From the NCBI RefSeq assembly GCF_000218895.1, contig NC_015703.1, forward strand, positions 1,935,001-1,999,000: DNA of 64,000 bases, read 5' to 3'. The notes beneath the pieces are model-generated. The model had not been told where the DNA came from, ran no database searches, and saw nothing but the letters and a program-made list of their open reading frames with translations. A program made the translations under genes and the position numbers. Numbering within the stretch: position 1 is the first letter of the stretch; each line of letters starts with the position of its first letter. This stretch comes from Runella slithyformis DSM 19594. GTDB taxonomy: Bacteria; Bacteroidota; Bacteroidia; Cytophagales; Spirosomataceae. Positions 9,655-18,775 of the stretch are shown here, one piece after another.

Positions 9655-10252
9655 ATTTTTAAAACCGATCATTGATACGATCGCAGCCTTAGGTGTTCTT
9701 CTTCTTACACTTCCCATCACCCTGGCCATCACGGCACTCCTCTATTTTTATAATCAGGGAAAACCTTTCTTTTTTCAATTGCGTCCCGGTCGAAATGGTG
9801 AGCTGTTTAAGATCATAAAGTTTAAAACCATGAATGACCGTCGTGATGCTCAGGGGCAATTATTGCCCGACAGCGCACGCTTAACTCCCGTGGGCAGATT
9901 TGTACGCAAAACATCATTGGATGAATTGCCCCAACTGCTCAACGTGCTGAAAGGTGATATGTCGTTGGTTGGGCCGCGGCCTTTGTTGCCGGAATATTTA
10001 CCTTTGTATAACAGGCATCAGCAACGCCGCCATGAAGTGAAGCCGGGCATTACGGGTTGGGCGCAGATCAACGGACGAAATACCCTTTCCTGGTCTCAAA
10101 AATTTGACTGTGATGTATGGTATGTAGAGCATATATCTTTGGCCCTTGACCTGAAAATTCTCGGGCTTACGTTGCTGAAAGTCATCAGGCGTGAGGGAAT
10201 CAATTCTGATACTTCCGCGACGATGGAGAAATTTACAGGAAACAATCAATAA
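9641..10252 (+). CDS. PglC-like sugar transferase (monotopic phosphoglycosyl transferase)
   Basis: I place the start at ATG 9641 (MSYHRFLKPIIDTIAALG), which removes 48 implausible residues and gives a 203-residue protein, the usual size of the small PglC-like class. One hydrophobic re-entrant helix (about 8-30) is followed by FKIIKFKTMND, TSLDELPQLLNVLKGDMS (catalytic Asp-Glu dyad), VGPRPLLPEY and PGITGWAQINGRN. The enzyme starts glycan assembly by moving a sugar-1-phosphate from UDP-sugar to undecaprenyl phosphate at the inner membrane. It overlaps the upstream GT4 gene by 14 nt and ends 1 nt before the acetyltransferase. Confidence 0.9.
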   Translation: MSYHRFLKPIIDTIAALGVLLLTLPITLAITALLYFYNQGKPFFFQLRPGRNGELFKIIKFKTMNDRRDAQGQLLPDSARLTPVGRFVRKTSLDELPQLLNVLKGDMSLVGPRPLLPEYLPLYNRHQQRRHEVKPGITGWAQINGRNTLSWSQKFDCDVWYVEHISLALDLKILGLTLLKVIRREGINSDTSATMEKFTGNNQ

Positions 10253-10253
10253 T

Positions 10254-10856
10254 ATGCTTTTATACGGTGCAAGCGGTCATGCCAAAGTCATTATCAGTTG
10301 TTTACGGGCAAACCTGATTCCCATTTCGGGAATTTTTGACGATGATCTGTCCAAAAAAGAGCTGTGGAAAATTCCTGTCGTCGGGAGTTACCGGACGGAT
10401 TACAAACCCAATGAATCCCTTATCATTTCAATCGGCAATAACCTGATTCGCCGACAGATCGCCGTATCCATCGGTCACACGTTCGGAAAGGTGTTACACC
10501 CTTCCGCCGTTATTGACGCATCGGTCGAGATAGGAGAAGGTTCGGTTGTTTTTCAAAATGCCGTTTTGCAGGCCGATGCGTGTATTGGCAAACACGTTAT
10601 TATCAATACCTCCTCTTCCGTTGACCACGAATGTAACTTAGCTGATTTTGTACACATTGCGCCAAACGCCACCCTTTGCGGCAATGTGCGGGTAGGCGAA
10701 GGAACGCTTATCGGTGCCGGCACCATCGTGGCCCCCAATCTCCGCATCGGCAAAAGCTGCCTGATTGCCGCCGGCAGCGTTATTACCAAGCACATTCCGG
10801 ATTTTGCCATTGTACGGGGAAATCCCGCACGCGTTCTGAAGATCACTTCTGCTTAA
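10254..10856 (+). CDS. PglD/NeuD-like sugar O/N-acetyltransferase
   Basis: Starting at ATG 10254, the 200-residue protein begins MLLYGASGHAKVIISC, the standard N-terminal nucleotide-sugar-binding fold of the PglD/NeuD family. It continues as a left-handed beta-helix of hexapeptide repeats (IGEGSVVFQNAVLQAD, VGEGTLIGAGTIVAP, IGKSCLIAAGSV). The SSVDHEC segment near residue 125 matches the catalytic His position of PglD. It would acetylate a UDP-amino sugar with acetyl-CoA to make a bacillosamine-type precursor for the adjacent PglC-like enzyme. The aminotransferase (PglE) and dehydratase (PglF) expected with it are not in this window. Its 3' end overlaps the convergent holin-family gene by 14 nt. 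Confidence 0.87.
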   Translation: MLLYGASGHAKVIISCLRANLIPISGIFDDDLSKKELWKIPVVGSYRTDYKPNESLIISIGNNLIRRQIAVSIGHTFGKVLHPSAVIDASVEIGEGSVVFQNAVLQADACIGKHVIINTSSSVDHECNLADFVHIAPNATLCGNVRVGEGTLIGAGTIVAPNLRIGKSCLIAAGSVITKHIPDFAIVRGNPARVLKITSA

Positions 10857-11175
10857 AAACCCGAAACAACAGTCGCCGTACCCACTGCTGTACCTGAACC
10901 CCGGCTTTTGCCCAGAAAAATGTAGCCGCTAAAAGAAGCCCGAAAACAATCAGAAAACCGGCATAACGGCTGTCAAGCCATTCATTGAGGCCAACGGCGA
11001 GCATAATAAAAAGGAAAATACCCGTCAATGAGGCCAATAATAAGAGCACAACCACATAAATCAGTTGAACGACCATATTTTCAAGTCGCTCCTGGGTTTC
11101 TGTTTTTATTAAGTCAAGACGCGTTTCCAGGTATTTAAAAAGGTAATTCCGAACCTCTTCTATTTTTTCAAACAT
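10843..11175 (-). CDS. Phage holin superfamily-type small membrane protein
   Basis: This 110-residue protein has an amphipathic N-terminus (MFEKIEEVRNYLFKYLETRLDLIKTE), two transmembrane segments (about 36-60 and 70-92) and a basic tail ending VRRLLFRVFKQK. This is the layout of the chromosomal 'phage holin family' proteins (PF07332-like) common in Bacteroidota. Despite the family name nothing phage-like is nearby, and these genes are thought to act in the envelope or in stress; the real function is unknown. Transcription converges on the acetyltransferase gene, with a 14-nt overlap. Confidence 0.75.
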   Translation of the reverse strand: MFEKIEEVRNYLFKYLETRLDLIKTETQERLENMVVQLIYVVVLLLLASLTGIFLFIMLAVGLNEWLDSRYAGFLIVFGLLLAATFFWAKAGVQVQQWVRRLLFRVFKQK

Positions 11176-11290
11176 TATCTTATTGATTGACTGCGCATTA
11201 TTTTGCCACCGCTCACTGAGAGACAGGAAGGAGAAAACAATTTTACGTAAAACTATTGAGTCTTACAAAGCGTTTCCAAATTGTGGTTCG

Positions 11291-11298
11291 TAACTTTG
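11291..11298 (+). promoter_or_regulatory. Candidate -7 box upstream of ubiE-porT
   Basis: TAACTTTG matches the Bacteroidota -7 consensus TAnnTTTG and lies 79 nt before the ubiE ATG. No good TTTG -33 element is found 19 nt upstream, so support is partial. Confidence 0.35.
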
Positions 11299-11377
11299 AC
11301 GCCTTAATACGGCGTAAGCAGGAACTGAAAGGCGAACCCTTCCGCTTTATATTTTTTTCATTTTGACTTCAAGGGCT

Positions 11378-12100
11378 ATGACGGTTGTACCATACAAAGA
11401 CAAAGATGCAGGCAAGCGCGAACAGATCGCCGAAATGTTTGATAATGTTTCTCCCAAATACGATTTTCTGAATCACCTGCTCAGCGCAGGTATTGATATC
11501 TATTGGAGAAAACGAGCCATCAAACTTCTCAAAAAAGAAAAACCGCAAACGATCTTAGACATTGCCACGGGTACCGGCGACTTTGCCATCGAAGCATTGG
11601 CCCTTAACCCGAAAAAAATCATCGGCATTGATATCTCAGAAGGAATGCTGGCCGTGGGTCGCGAAAAAATCAAAAAAATTGGCATGGAAAATGTCATTGA
11701 TCTGCGTACGGGTGATTCGGCCAATCTGCCATTGGAAAGTAATTCTTTCGATGCAGTAATCGCCTCCTTTGGGGTTCGGAATTTTGAAAACCTACTGAAT
11801 GGACTGACGGATATGTTTCGAGTCATGAAACCGGGCGGCACGTGTATCGTGTTGGAATTTTCAAAACCGAAAACTTTCCCGTTCAAACAATTATACAACT
11901 TTTACTTTCGTTACATTTTACCGATTGTAGGAAGGATGGTATCAAAAGATACGGCAGCATATACTTATCTTCCCGAATCGGTACAGGCGTTTCCGGACGG
12001 AAATGATTTTTTGAAAATTTACGAACAGGCGGGCTTTAAAGACACAAAATGCATACCACTCACGTTTGGAATTTGTTCGATTTACGTTGGAAAAAAATAA
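11378..12100 (+). CDS. ubiE: Demethylmenaquinone/ubiquinone-type C-methyltransferase
   Basis: The 240-residue SAM methyltransferase performs the last step of menaquinone synthesis, methylating demethylmenaquinone. Signature segments are MFDNVSPKYDFLNHLLS near 20, ILDIATGTGDFAIEAL (SAM-binding motif I) near 60, GIDISEGML near 83 and the GVRNFEN and EFSKP motifs. The upstream TTG at 11363 would only add MTSRA, so ATG 11378 is preferred. The menaquinone assignment over ubiquinone rests on the organism type. The downstream porT start lies 52 nt inside this gene; this ubiE-porT order recurs in Bacteroidota. Confidence 0.92.
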   Translation: MTVVPYKDKDAGKREQIAEMFDNVSPKYDFLNHLLSAGIDIYWRKRAIKLLKKEKPQTILDIATGTGDFAIEALALNPKKIIGIDISEGMLAVGREKIKKIGMENVIDLRTGDSANLPLESNSFDAVIASFGVRNFENLLNGLTDMFRVMKPGGTCIVLEFSKPKTFPFKQLYNFYFRYILPIVGRMVSKDTAAYTYLPESVQAFPDGNDFLKIYEQAGFKDTKCIPLTFGICSIYVGKK

Positions 12101-12783
12101 TTATTGGGTTGTTGATAAGCAGCGGGCTTGTTCATGCATCCATAGCTCAGTCCGTTGGCTACTTTCGTAAGTATCAGGAGTATTATGATGACAAGCCAAT
12201 CCATTACGGCTTTTTGTTCGCCTTGCCCGTGACCCGATTTCACCTTGTTCATGATAATTCTTTCGTAACTCAGGATACCACCAATCGCATCACAGCCCCG
12301 GTAACCATCGGTTTTCGTTTCGGATTTGTCATGAATGGGTATCTTAACGACCATTGGGACATTCGTACTACGCCTTCCGTTTCGCTCTATAATCGTGCGG
12401 TAGAATATGAATACGGCAACGGGAAAAAGCGCCGTGAACTCCGCGAAGCTACCTGGATCGAAATTCCGCTCTTATTCAAATACAAATCACAACGAAGAGG
12501 CAACTCACGCATGTACATGCTTGCCGGAGCTACGTTTGGATTTGAAACCAACGTACGCAAGCGTCAAATTCCCGGTTCTGATCGATTAAATGCCAAAAGT
12601 GCCGACCTAACCGTTGACTATGGGTTTGGGTTCGAGCAATTTTTAGCGTACACCAAATTTTCACCCGAGTTGCGGTTTTCTCACGGAATCGTCAATCTCT
12701 ACCGTACCAATGATCCAAACTCTACGGGCAGCATCCGTCGTCTTACCTCACACACCGTTACGCTCTATCTGATGTTTGAATAA
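12049..12783 (+). CDS. porT: Type IX secretion/gliding protein PorT
   Basis: The 244-residue protein has a short cytoplasmic lead, a signal/anchor at about 16-34 ending HASIAQS, and an outer-membrane beta-barrel pattern of alternating aromatic strands to a terminal phenylalanine (VTLYLMFE). The YGFLFALPVTRFHL segment and the position after ubiE match PorT of the type IX secretion system. PorT is required for secretion through T9SS and, in gliding species, for motility; its exact role is unclear. The ATG overlaps ubiE by 52 nt. A later TTG (12073) is possible, but no later in-frame ATG precedes the signal sequence. Confidence 0.83.
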   Translation: MHTTHVWNLFDLRWKKIIIGLLISSGLVHASIAQSVGYFRKYQEYYDDKPIHYGFLFALPVTRFHLVHDNSFVTQDTTNRITAPVTIGFRFGFVMNGYLNDHWDIRTTPSVSLYNRAVEYEYGNGKKRRELREATWIEIPLLFKYKSQRRGNSRMYMLAGATFGFETNVRKRQIPGSDRLNAKSADLTVDYGFGFEQFLAYTKFSPELRFSHGIVNLYRTNDPNSTGSIRRLTSHTVTLYLMFE

Positions 12784-12935
12784 ACCGATTGTTTTTCTAA
12801 ACTTTGCATCGAGTGCTTATCCGCACCCATTTACGTCATTGTTCAATCGTCTTTTTATCAATCTTTTGTTTGATTTGAAGGATAAAAACAACATTGATAC
12901 AAACGTAGATTTATTCACCAACAACTTTCCAAATC

Positions 12936-13895
12936 ATGTCAGAAACTGCACTTCTTGACGAAATTCCTTCGTTAGATATCTCCGACTTTACAAGCGGCGA
13001 CCCTATCCGTAAAATTCAGTTTGTTCAAGACCTGGGCACAGCTTTCAACAATATCGGTTTTGTCTGTATTAAAAATCACGGCCTTTCCGAAGCCCTTCGC
13101 CTGAAACTGTATGATGCTGTGCAACAATTCTTTCAACAGCCTGACGACGTAAAGAAAAAATACGAATTTCCGGAACTGTCGGGCCAGCGCGGATACATCG
13201 GCAAAGGCAAAGAAACCGCAAAAGGCTTTAAAGTAGCCGATCTAAAAGAATTTTACCACGTAGGGCAGCCTAGCCCTGAAGGCAATATGCCGCATAATAT
13301 CTTTCCGGAAGAAACCCCCGAGTTTAAGGAGTATACGCTCAAAGTATACGAGACGTTTGAGAACACGGGCAAAACACTTTTGAGAGCGATTGCCTTATAC
13401 CTGAACCTCGACGAAGATTACTTTGAAGATAAGGTTCGCAATGGTGACAGCATTTTGCGGGCGCTGCACTACTTTCCTCTGGATCCGGCCACCGTACCCG
13501 ACGGAGCGGTTAGGGCAGCGGCACACGGCGACATAAACCTGATCACCCTTTTGATGGGAGCCAGTGCCGAGGGGCTTGAAGTACTTCGCCGCGATGGCAA
13601 ATGGATCGGTATTACGGCCCTACCCGACCAGATTGTGGTCAACGTCGGCGATATGCTCGACCGCTTGACCAATCACAACCTTAAATCGACCATTCACCGT
13701 GTCGTGAACCCACCGCGTGAAAAAATGAATACCTCGCGGTATTCCATTCCATTCTTTATGCATCCACGGGCCGATATGGATTTGACCTGTTTAGAAACGT
13801 GTGTAGATGCCCAAAATCCCAAACTTTACGTTGATATGACAGCGGGCGAATTTCTAAACGAGCGACTCATTGAATTAGGCCTGAAAAAAGCGTAA
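12936..13895 (+). CDS. Isopenicillin N synthase-like 2OG-Fe(II) oxygenase
   Basis: This 319-residue protein has the DIOX_N region (FVQDLGTAFNNIGFVCIKNHG, about 28-48) and the 2OG-Fe(II) core. HGD (about 190-192) and the later His in STIHRVVNP (near 255) form the HxD...H iron triad, and RYSIPFF (near 268) is the RxS 2-oxoglutarate/substrate-binding motif. Homologues oxidise small molecules; presence of the RxS motif does not distinguish a 2OG user from an IPNS-like enzyme, and the substrate here is unknown. It is a single gene with 152 nt of upstream spacer. Confidence 0.87.
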   Translation: MSETALLDEIPSLDISDFTSGDPIRKIQFVQDLGTAFNNIGFVCIKNHGLSEALRLKLYDAVQQFFQQPDDVKKKYEFPELSGQRGYIGKGKETAKGFKVADLKEFYHVGQPSPEGNMPHNIFPEETPEFKEYTLKVYETFENTGKTLLRAIALYLNLDEDYFEDKVRNGDSILRALHYFPLDPATVPDGAVRAAAHGDINLITLLMGASAEGLEVLRRDGKWIGITALPDQIVVNVGDMLDRLTNHNLKSTIHRVVNPPREKMNTSRYSIPFFMHPRADMDLTCLETCVDAQNPKLYVDMTAGEFLNERLIELGLKKA

Positions 13896-13985
13896 CTTGC
13901 TTTTTAACATGACGGCTTATTTTCCACCCACCCCTAAAAGACCCGTCAGCATTTGAGTGTTAACCCCTAAAATTGCTTCTTCAGC

Positions 13986-15191
13986 GTGTCAGAATCACTC
14001 CTTCACCCGCCCGTCAAGCGGATTCGACACCTCATCTTTCTGAAAGATGTGCTGATCCTGGCATTGACCTGTTTTGGGGGGCCTCAAGTCCATTTGGTAA
14101 TGTTTCTTGAGCGGTTTGTACACAAACATCGTTATATTAAGGAAGAAGAATTGCTCGAATTACAGGCTCTTTGCCAGGTTTTACCCGGGCCTACCTCTAC
14201 CCAAACGATTACGGCCTTGGGCTTTAAATTAGGCGGCCCCAATTTAGCGTATACGACCCTGTTGATCTGGTCGCTGCCCGCCGTTCTGGTGATGACCTTT
14301 GCGGCGCTTGGCATTTATTATCTTCAACAAAACCAAATTTCGTTGGCATTTATGCGTTTTGTAGAGCCTATGGCCGTGGGATTTTTGGCCTATGGAGGCT
14401 ATAGCATTGGAAAAAAAGTCATTCATAAAAATACACATTGGTTTATATTAATTACAGCTGCTGTCATTGCCTATCTGTTTCCATCTCCCTACATGACGCC
14501 CATTGTGATAGTGCTGGGAGGGTTAGTGACGGCGTTGGAATTTCGTAAACATCAAAAAATGGAGAAAAACCCCATACGCATTCAATGGGCCAATTTCATT
14601 TTATGGCTGGGGGTTCTGGTATTTGCCGCCGCGCTCGGGGCTATTACACACTCGCTGCCGATTCGTCTTTTTGAAAACTTTTACCGTAACGGCAGTCTGG
14701 TTTTTGGCGGTGGACAGGTGCTCAACCCCATGCTTTACACAGAATTTGTTGAATTTAAAAAATACCTGACCCGGCAGGAGTTTTTAACCGGTATGGCCTT
14801 GGCGCAGGTGATTCCGGGTCCCGTTTTTTCCATTGCCTCTTACATCGGGGCATTGTCGATGCGGTCGGAAGGAGGCTTGGGCAGTCAGCTCTGGGGCAGT
14901 TTGGCATCTACGGCAGGTATCTTTCTTCCGGGAACCTTTCTGATATTTTTTGTTTATCGTTTTTGGAACGGTCTCAAAAAATACCGGGGTGTGCGGGCAT
15001 CACTTGAAGGGGTCAACGCGGCCAGCGTAGGGCTTACGGCCGCGGCCGTAATGCGCATGTTTATTCCGACGGCGACCGACTCCACCGCTATTATTTTTAT
15101 TGTCGGCACATTTCTTTTACTGCGGTATACAAAAACGCCACCCTATGTTATTGTGCTGGGTGGCATCCTGACAGGTATCCTTTTTCACTGA
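13986..15191 (+). CDS. chrA: Chromate-type transporter, two-domain ChrA
   Basis: The start is a GTG; there is no in-frame ATG before the first membrane segment. The 401-residue protein contains two homologous CHR domains. The first has LTCFGGPQVHLVMFLER and LPGPTSTQ near residue 63, the second VFGGGQVLNPMLY near 240 and IPGPVFSIASYIGAL near 277. About ten hydrophobic segments are seen. Long-chain CHR proteins of this type export chromate by proton-linked transport, but many homologues have not been tested and other anions are possible. A chromate-resistance regulator is not present nearby. Confidence 0.87.
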   Translation: MSESLLHPPVKRIRHLIFLKDVLILALTCFGGPQVHLVMFLERFVHKHRYIKEEELLELQALCQVLPGPTSTQTITALGFKLGGPNLAYTTLLIWSLPAVLVMTFAALGIYYLQQNQISLAFMRFVEPMAVGFLAYGGYSIGKKVIHKNTHWFILITAAVIAYLFPSPYMTPIVIVLGGLVTALEFRKHQKMEKNPIRIQWANFILWLGVLVFAAALGAITHSLPIRLFENFYRNGSLVFGGGQVLNPMLYTEFVEFKKYLTRQEFLTGMALAQVIPGPVFSIASYIGALSMRSEGGLGSQLWGSLASTAGIFLPGTFLIFFVYRFWNGLKKYRGVRASLEGVNAASVGLTAAAVMRMFIPTATDSTAIIFIVGTFLLLRYTKTPPYVIVLGGILTGILFH

Positions 15192-15232
15192 TTTTTTACA
15201 TAATTTCTATTTTCATTTATTCCAACCAGTTT

Positions 15233-17383
15233 ATGAACAGACTAAAAATCACACTCTTATCTTTTGTTTTGGGGATAAGTGTGTCGTACGCCAATGACCC
15301 TACCGACGAGGGAATGTGGCTCCCTTCTCTGATCGGCAAAAACGAAGCTCAGATGAAAAAGCAGGGGTTCAAGCTCACGGCCAAAGACATTTACGACATC
15401 AATAACGCCAGTCTCAAAGACGCCATTGTACGCATGGGCGGTGGATTCTGTACGGGAGAGATCGTTTCTGACAAAGGTCTTTTGTTTACCAACCACCACT
15501 GCGGATACGACGCCATTGCTACACTCTCTACGCCGGCAGACAATATTTTGGACAATGGCTTCTGGGCCAAGTCAAACGCCGAAGAACGTCCGGTTCAGGG
15601 TCTATTTATTGACATTTTGGTCCGGATGGAAGACGTAACCGATAAGATTTTGCCAGAACTGAAAGGGTTAAGTGAAAAAGAGCGCGCCTCAAAAGTCAAT
15701 CAGTTGGGCAGTGAACTTTCTAAAAAAGCCACCGAAGGCACCGGCTATAACGCTTCCGTGCGCGAATTTGCCAAGGGGAATGCCTATTATTTGTTTGTTT
15801 TCGAGAAATTCTCCGACATCCGTCTGGTAGGTACACCTCCGCAAAGCATCGGTAAATTCGGCGGTGATACCGACAACTGGGAATGGCCGCGTCATACCGG
15901 AGACTTTTCGGTATTTCGTATCTACGCCAACAAAGACAACAAGGGGGCCGAGTTTTCTCAGGAAAATGTACCGTATAAGCCTAAGAAATTCTTACCCGTG
16001 TCGCTGAAAGGCATCAAACCGGGCGATTTTACGATGGTGTTTGGCTTTCCGGGTCGTACCAATCGTTATGAAACCGCGCTGGGCATCAAACTGGCCATTG
16101 AAAAAGTAAACCCCGGCATTGTCAAAAATCGGGATATTCGCCTGAAAGCATGGAAAGAGGAAATGGACAAAGACGTAGCGACCAAGCTGGCGCTGTCTTC
16201 GGAATATGCCAGTATTGCCAATTATTGGAAATACTTCATCGGTCAAACCCAACAGCTTCAGCGCCTCAAAGTGTACGACCAAAAGATAGCTCAGGAAGCA
16301 AAATTCAAGGCATGGGCCAAAGGAAAACCGGAGTACGAAACCATCTTTGATGAATGGGAAAAAGCATACGCCGCGTATGAACCCTATGCAACCCACTCTA
16401 CGTACCTTAATCAGGGCATTATCGGCGCGCACATCGTTAATTTAGCGCTGCCGCTGGCAATGGCCGAAGACCAATTCAAAGATGCTGCCAAAGCAAAGGC
16501 CATGGCTGAACGCATCAAAGGAACCGGCGATGAGTTTTTTAAAGCCTTTAACCTGCCTTCCGACCAAAAAATTGTGGCTCAAACCCTATCAGCGTTCTAC
16601 AACGACATTCCCAAAGAGCAACATCCGCCCATTATTCAGGAAATCCTGACCAAATTTTCGGCCGGAACGCCTGAAGAATCGTTTAAGAAATTTGCGCAGG
16701 AAATGTATTTGACGAGCGTTGTGACCAACAAAGAACGTTTCAATCAATTTCTGGCAAATCCTTCGGCCGACGTCATTGCCAACGATTGGGCCGTAAAGTA
16801 TTTCAATGATTTTCGTAAGAATTACATTACCAAGTACGCCAAATACAGTTCTGATTTTCAGGAAATTGACAAAAAGCTTTCGCGTATTTACATCAAAGGA
16901 CTCAGCGAAATGGACCCGTCAATGGTACAATATCCCGACGCCAACAGCACCTTGCGCGTAAGCTATGGAAATGTGCAGGATTATGATCCGCGTGATGGGG
17001 TACACTACAAATACAAAACCAATATCACGGGAGTGATTGAAAAATACAAACCCAATGACTATGAGTTTGACCTGCCCAAAAACTTTCTGGAGTTGTATAA
17101 AAACAAAGATTTCGGTCAATACGCCGATACAGACGGTGAAGTGCCCGTAGGATTTATTACCAACAACGACATTACGGGAGGAAATTCAGGAAGCCCCGTA
17201 CTCAATGCCAAGGGTGAATTGATCGGTTTGGCATTTGACGGCAACTGGGAAGCAATGTCGGGCGATATTGTGTTTGACAAAAAATACAAGCGCTGCATCA
17301 ATGTAGACATTCGCTACGTACTCTGGTGCATCGAAAAACTCGGCGGTTCTGACTTGGTGAAGGAACTGAAAGTAGTGAAGTAG
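15233..17383 (+). CDS. dpp7: S46 family dipeptidyl-peptidase, DPP7 type
   Basis: The 716-residue protein has a signal peptide ending near SVSYAND, then the S46 catalytic residues: His in FTNHHCGYDAI near 87, Asp in FGGDTDNWEWPRHTGDFS near 218, and Ser in ITGGNSGSPVLNA near 647. The residue 18 after the catalytic Ser is Gly (AFDGNWE). In P. gingivalis this position is Gly in DPP7 and Arg in the Asp/Glu-specific DPP11, so a hydrophobic-P1 DPP7 specificity is expected. It acts in the periplasm to release dipeptides from oligopeptides. A strong hairpin terminator follows. Confidence 0.9.
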   Translation: MNRLKITLLSFVLGISVSYANDPTDEGMWLPSLIGKNEAQMKKQGFKLTAKDIYDINNASLKDAIVRMGGGFCTGEIVSDKGLLFTNHHCGYDAIATLSTPADNILDNGFWAKSNAEERPVQGLFIDILVRMEDVTDKILPELKGLSEKERASKVNQLGSELSKKATEGTGYNASVREFAKGNAYYLFVFEKFSDIRLVGTPPQSIGKFGGDTDNWEWPRHTGDFSVFRIYANKDNKGAEFSQENVPYKPKKFLPVSLKGIKPGDFTMVFGFPGRTNRYETALGIKLAIEKVNPGIVKNRDIRLKAWKEEMDKDVATKLALSSEYASIANYWKYFIGQTQQLQRLKVYDQKIAQEAKFKAWAKGKPEYETIFDEWEKAYAAYEPYATHSTYLNQGIIGAHIVNLALPLAMAEDQFKDAAKAKAMAERIKGTGDEFFKAFNLPSDQKIVAQTLSAFYNDIPKEQHPPIIQEILTKFSAGTPEESFKKFAQEMYLTSVVTNKERFNQFLANPSADVIANDWAVKYFNDFRKNYITKYAKYSSDFQEIDKKLSRIYIKGLSEMDPSMVQYPDANSTLRVSYGNVQDYDPRDGVHYKYKTNITGVIEKYKPNDYEFDLPKNFLELYKNKDFGQYADTDGEVPVGFITNNDITGGNSGSPVLNAKGELIGLAFDGNWEAMSGDIVFDKKYKRCINVDIRYVLWCIEKLGGSDLVKELKVVK

Positions 17384-17390
17384 CTTAAGT

Positions 17391-17444
17391 AAACGGTTCA
17401 CAGTAAGCAGTTTACCATTTTTAACTGCCTACTGTGAACCGTTT
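17391..17444. terminator. Bidirectional terminator between dpp7 and der
   Basis: Two 22-nt arms at 17391-17412 and 17423-17444 are complementary except for one position, around a 10-nt loop. It lies between convergent dpp7 and der and can serve both. Confidence 0.8.
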
Positions 17445-17445
17445 A

Positions 17446-18753
17446 TTATTTCTCCCTAAAGAATATCGTGATCGGTGCGCCTTCAAACCCGAAGTTATCA
17501 CGCATCCGGTTTTCCAGGTACCGCATATACGGCTCTTTGATGTGCTTGGGATAATTACAGAACATCACAAACGTCGGCGACGGCGTCGGCAACTGAATCA
17601 TGTACTTGATCTTGATGTGCTTTCCACGGTGCGCCGGCGGCGGGTATTTTTCAATTTCGGCCTGCATGATCTCATTCAACTTGGAAGTGGTTATCTTCTT
17701 GGTCTTGTTTTCAAATACTTCCATGGCTTTTTCCATCACCTGAAATATCCGTTGTTTTTCGACCACCGACGCAAAAATGATCGGCATGTAGTCCATCGGA
17801 GCCAAGCGTTCGAGCATCTCTTTACGAATCTTATCAACGGTTTTTGAATCCTTCTCGACCAAATCCCATTTGTTGATCATGATCAGAATGCCTTTTTTGG
17901 CTTTGTGCGCCATTCCGATGATGTGCATATCCTGCGCCTCCAGGCCACGGGTAGCATCAAGCATCACGATCACCACATCTGATTCTTCCATCGCTTTTAC
18001 GGTACGCAGCGTTGAATAAAATTCAATCGCATCTTTGACCTTGGCTTTACGACGAATACCGGCCGTATCGACCAAAATAAAATCCTTTCCGAATGCTTTG
18101 TAATGCGTATTAATGGCATCCCGCGTTGTGCCGGCAATATCCGTGACGATGCTGCGCTCTTTGCCCGTCAATACATTTAAAAACGAAGACTTACCCACGT
18201 TGGGGCGTCCTAAAATAGAGATTTTAGGGATTCCGGCATCGGGGTCTTCCACGCCCGGCGTTTTAAAGTGTTTAACCACCTCATCCAATAAATCGCCCGT
18301 TCCGTGGCCGGTCTGCGAAGAAACGGGATAAGGATCTCCCAAACCCAGCTCATAAAATTCTGCCGTAGCGTGTTGACGTTCAACCGTTTCAGCTTTATTG
18401 GCCACCAGAAAAACGGGTTTTTTAGACCTGCGTACCACTCCGGCAAATTCTTTGTCCAAATCGGTCAGCCCGGCCATGCTATCCACCATAAATAGAATAA
18501 CGGTAGCTTCATCCATGGCTATTTCCACCTGTTCACGAATGGCATCTTCAAAAACGTCGTCTGAGCCTACTACATATCCGCCTGTATCAATCACGGTAAA
18601 ATACTGCTCAGTCCAAAATGCATGCCCGTAATGACGGTCACGCGTTACGCCGCTCTGGTCATCCATGATGGCCTGGCGTTCTTTAATCAAACGGTTAAAA
18701 AACGTTGATTTGCCCACGTTGGGGCGTCCTACTATTGCTACTATATTTGACAT
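17446..18753 (-). CDS. der: Ribosome-biogenesis GTPase Der (EngA)
   Basis: Der has two tandem GTPase domains and a C-terminal KH-like domain and takes part in 50S assembly. Both P-loops read GRPNVGKS (about residues 9-16 and 181-188), with DTGGYV and DTAGIRR as switch II and NKAE and NKWD as base-recognition motifs. ATG 18753 (MSNIVAIVGRPNVGKS) is preferred to the upstream frame extension, which would add 21 residues translated from repetitive sequence. The product has 435 residues, normal for Der. The gene sits downstream of era with a four-helix-bundle gene in between. Confidence 0.95.
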   Translation of the reverse strand: MSNIVAIVGRPNVGKSTFFNRLIKERQAIMDDQSGVTRDRHYGHAFWTEQYFTVIDTGGYVVGSDDVFEDAIREQVEIAMDEATVILFMVDSMAGLTDLDKEFAGVVRRSKKPVFLVANKAETVERQHATAEFYELGLGDPYPVSSQTGHGTGDLLDEVVKHFKTPGVEDPDAGIPKISILGRPNVGKSSFLNVLTGKERSIVTDIAGTTRDAINTHYKAFGKDFILVDTAGIRRKAKVKDAIEFYSTLRTVKAMEESDVVIVMLDATRGLEAQDMHIIGMAHKAKKGILIMINKWDLVEKDSKTVDKIRKEMLERLAPMDYMPIIFASVVEKQRIFQVMEKAMEVFENKTKKITTSKLNEIMQAEIEKYPPPAHRGKHIKIKYMIQLPTPSPTFVMFCNYPKHIKEPYMRYLENRMRDNFGFEGAPITIFFREK

Positions 18754-18775
18754 TGCTAAAAGTGTAAAGTGTTGG

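Noticed and set aside
10843-11175. Holin-family gene as a sign of a prophage
   Set aside because: Only the family name is phage-like. No lysin, integrase or structural genes are near, and such genes are common in Bacteroidota chromosomes.
12776-12958. Small plus-strand ORF between porT and the oxygenase gene
   Set aside because: Overlaps both neighbours, begins inside the porT stop region and has no features.
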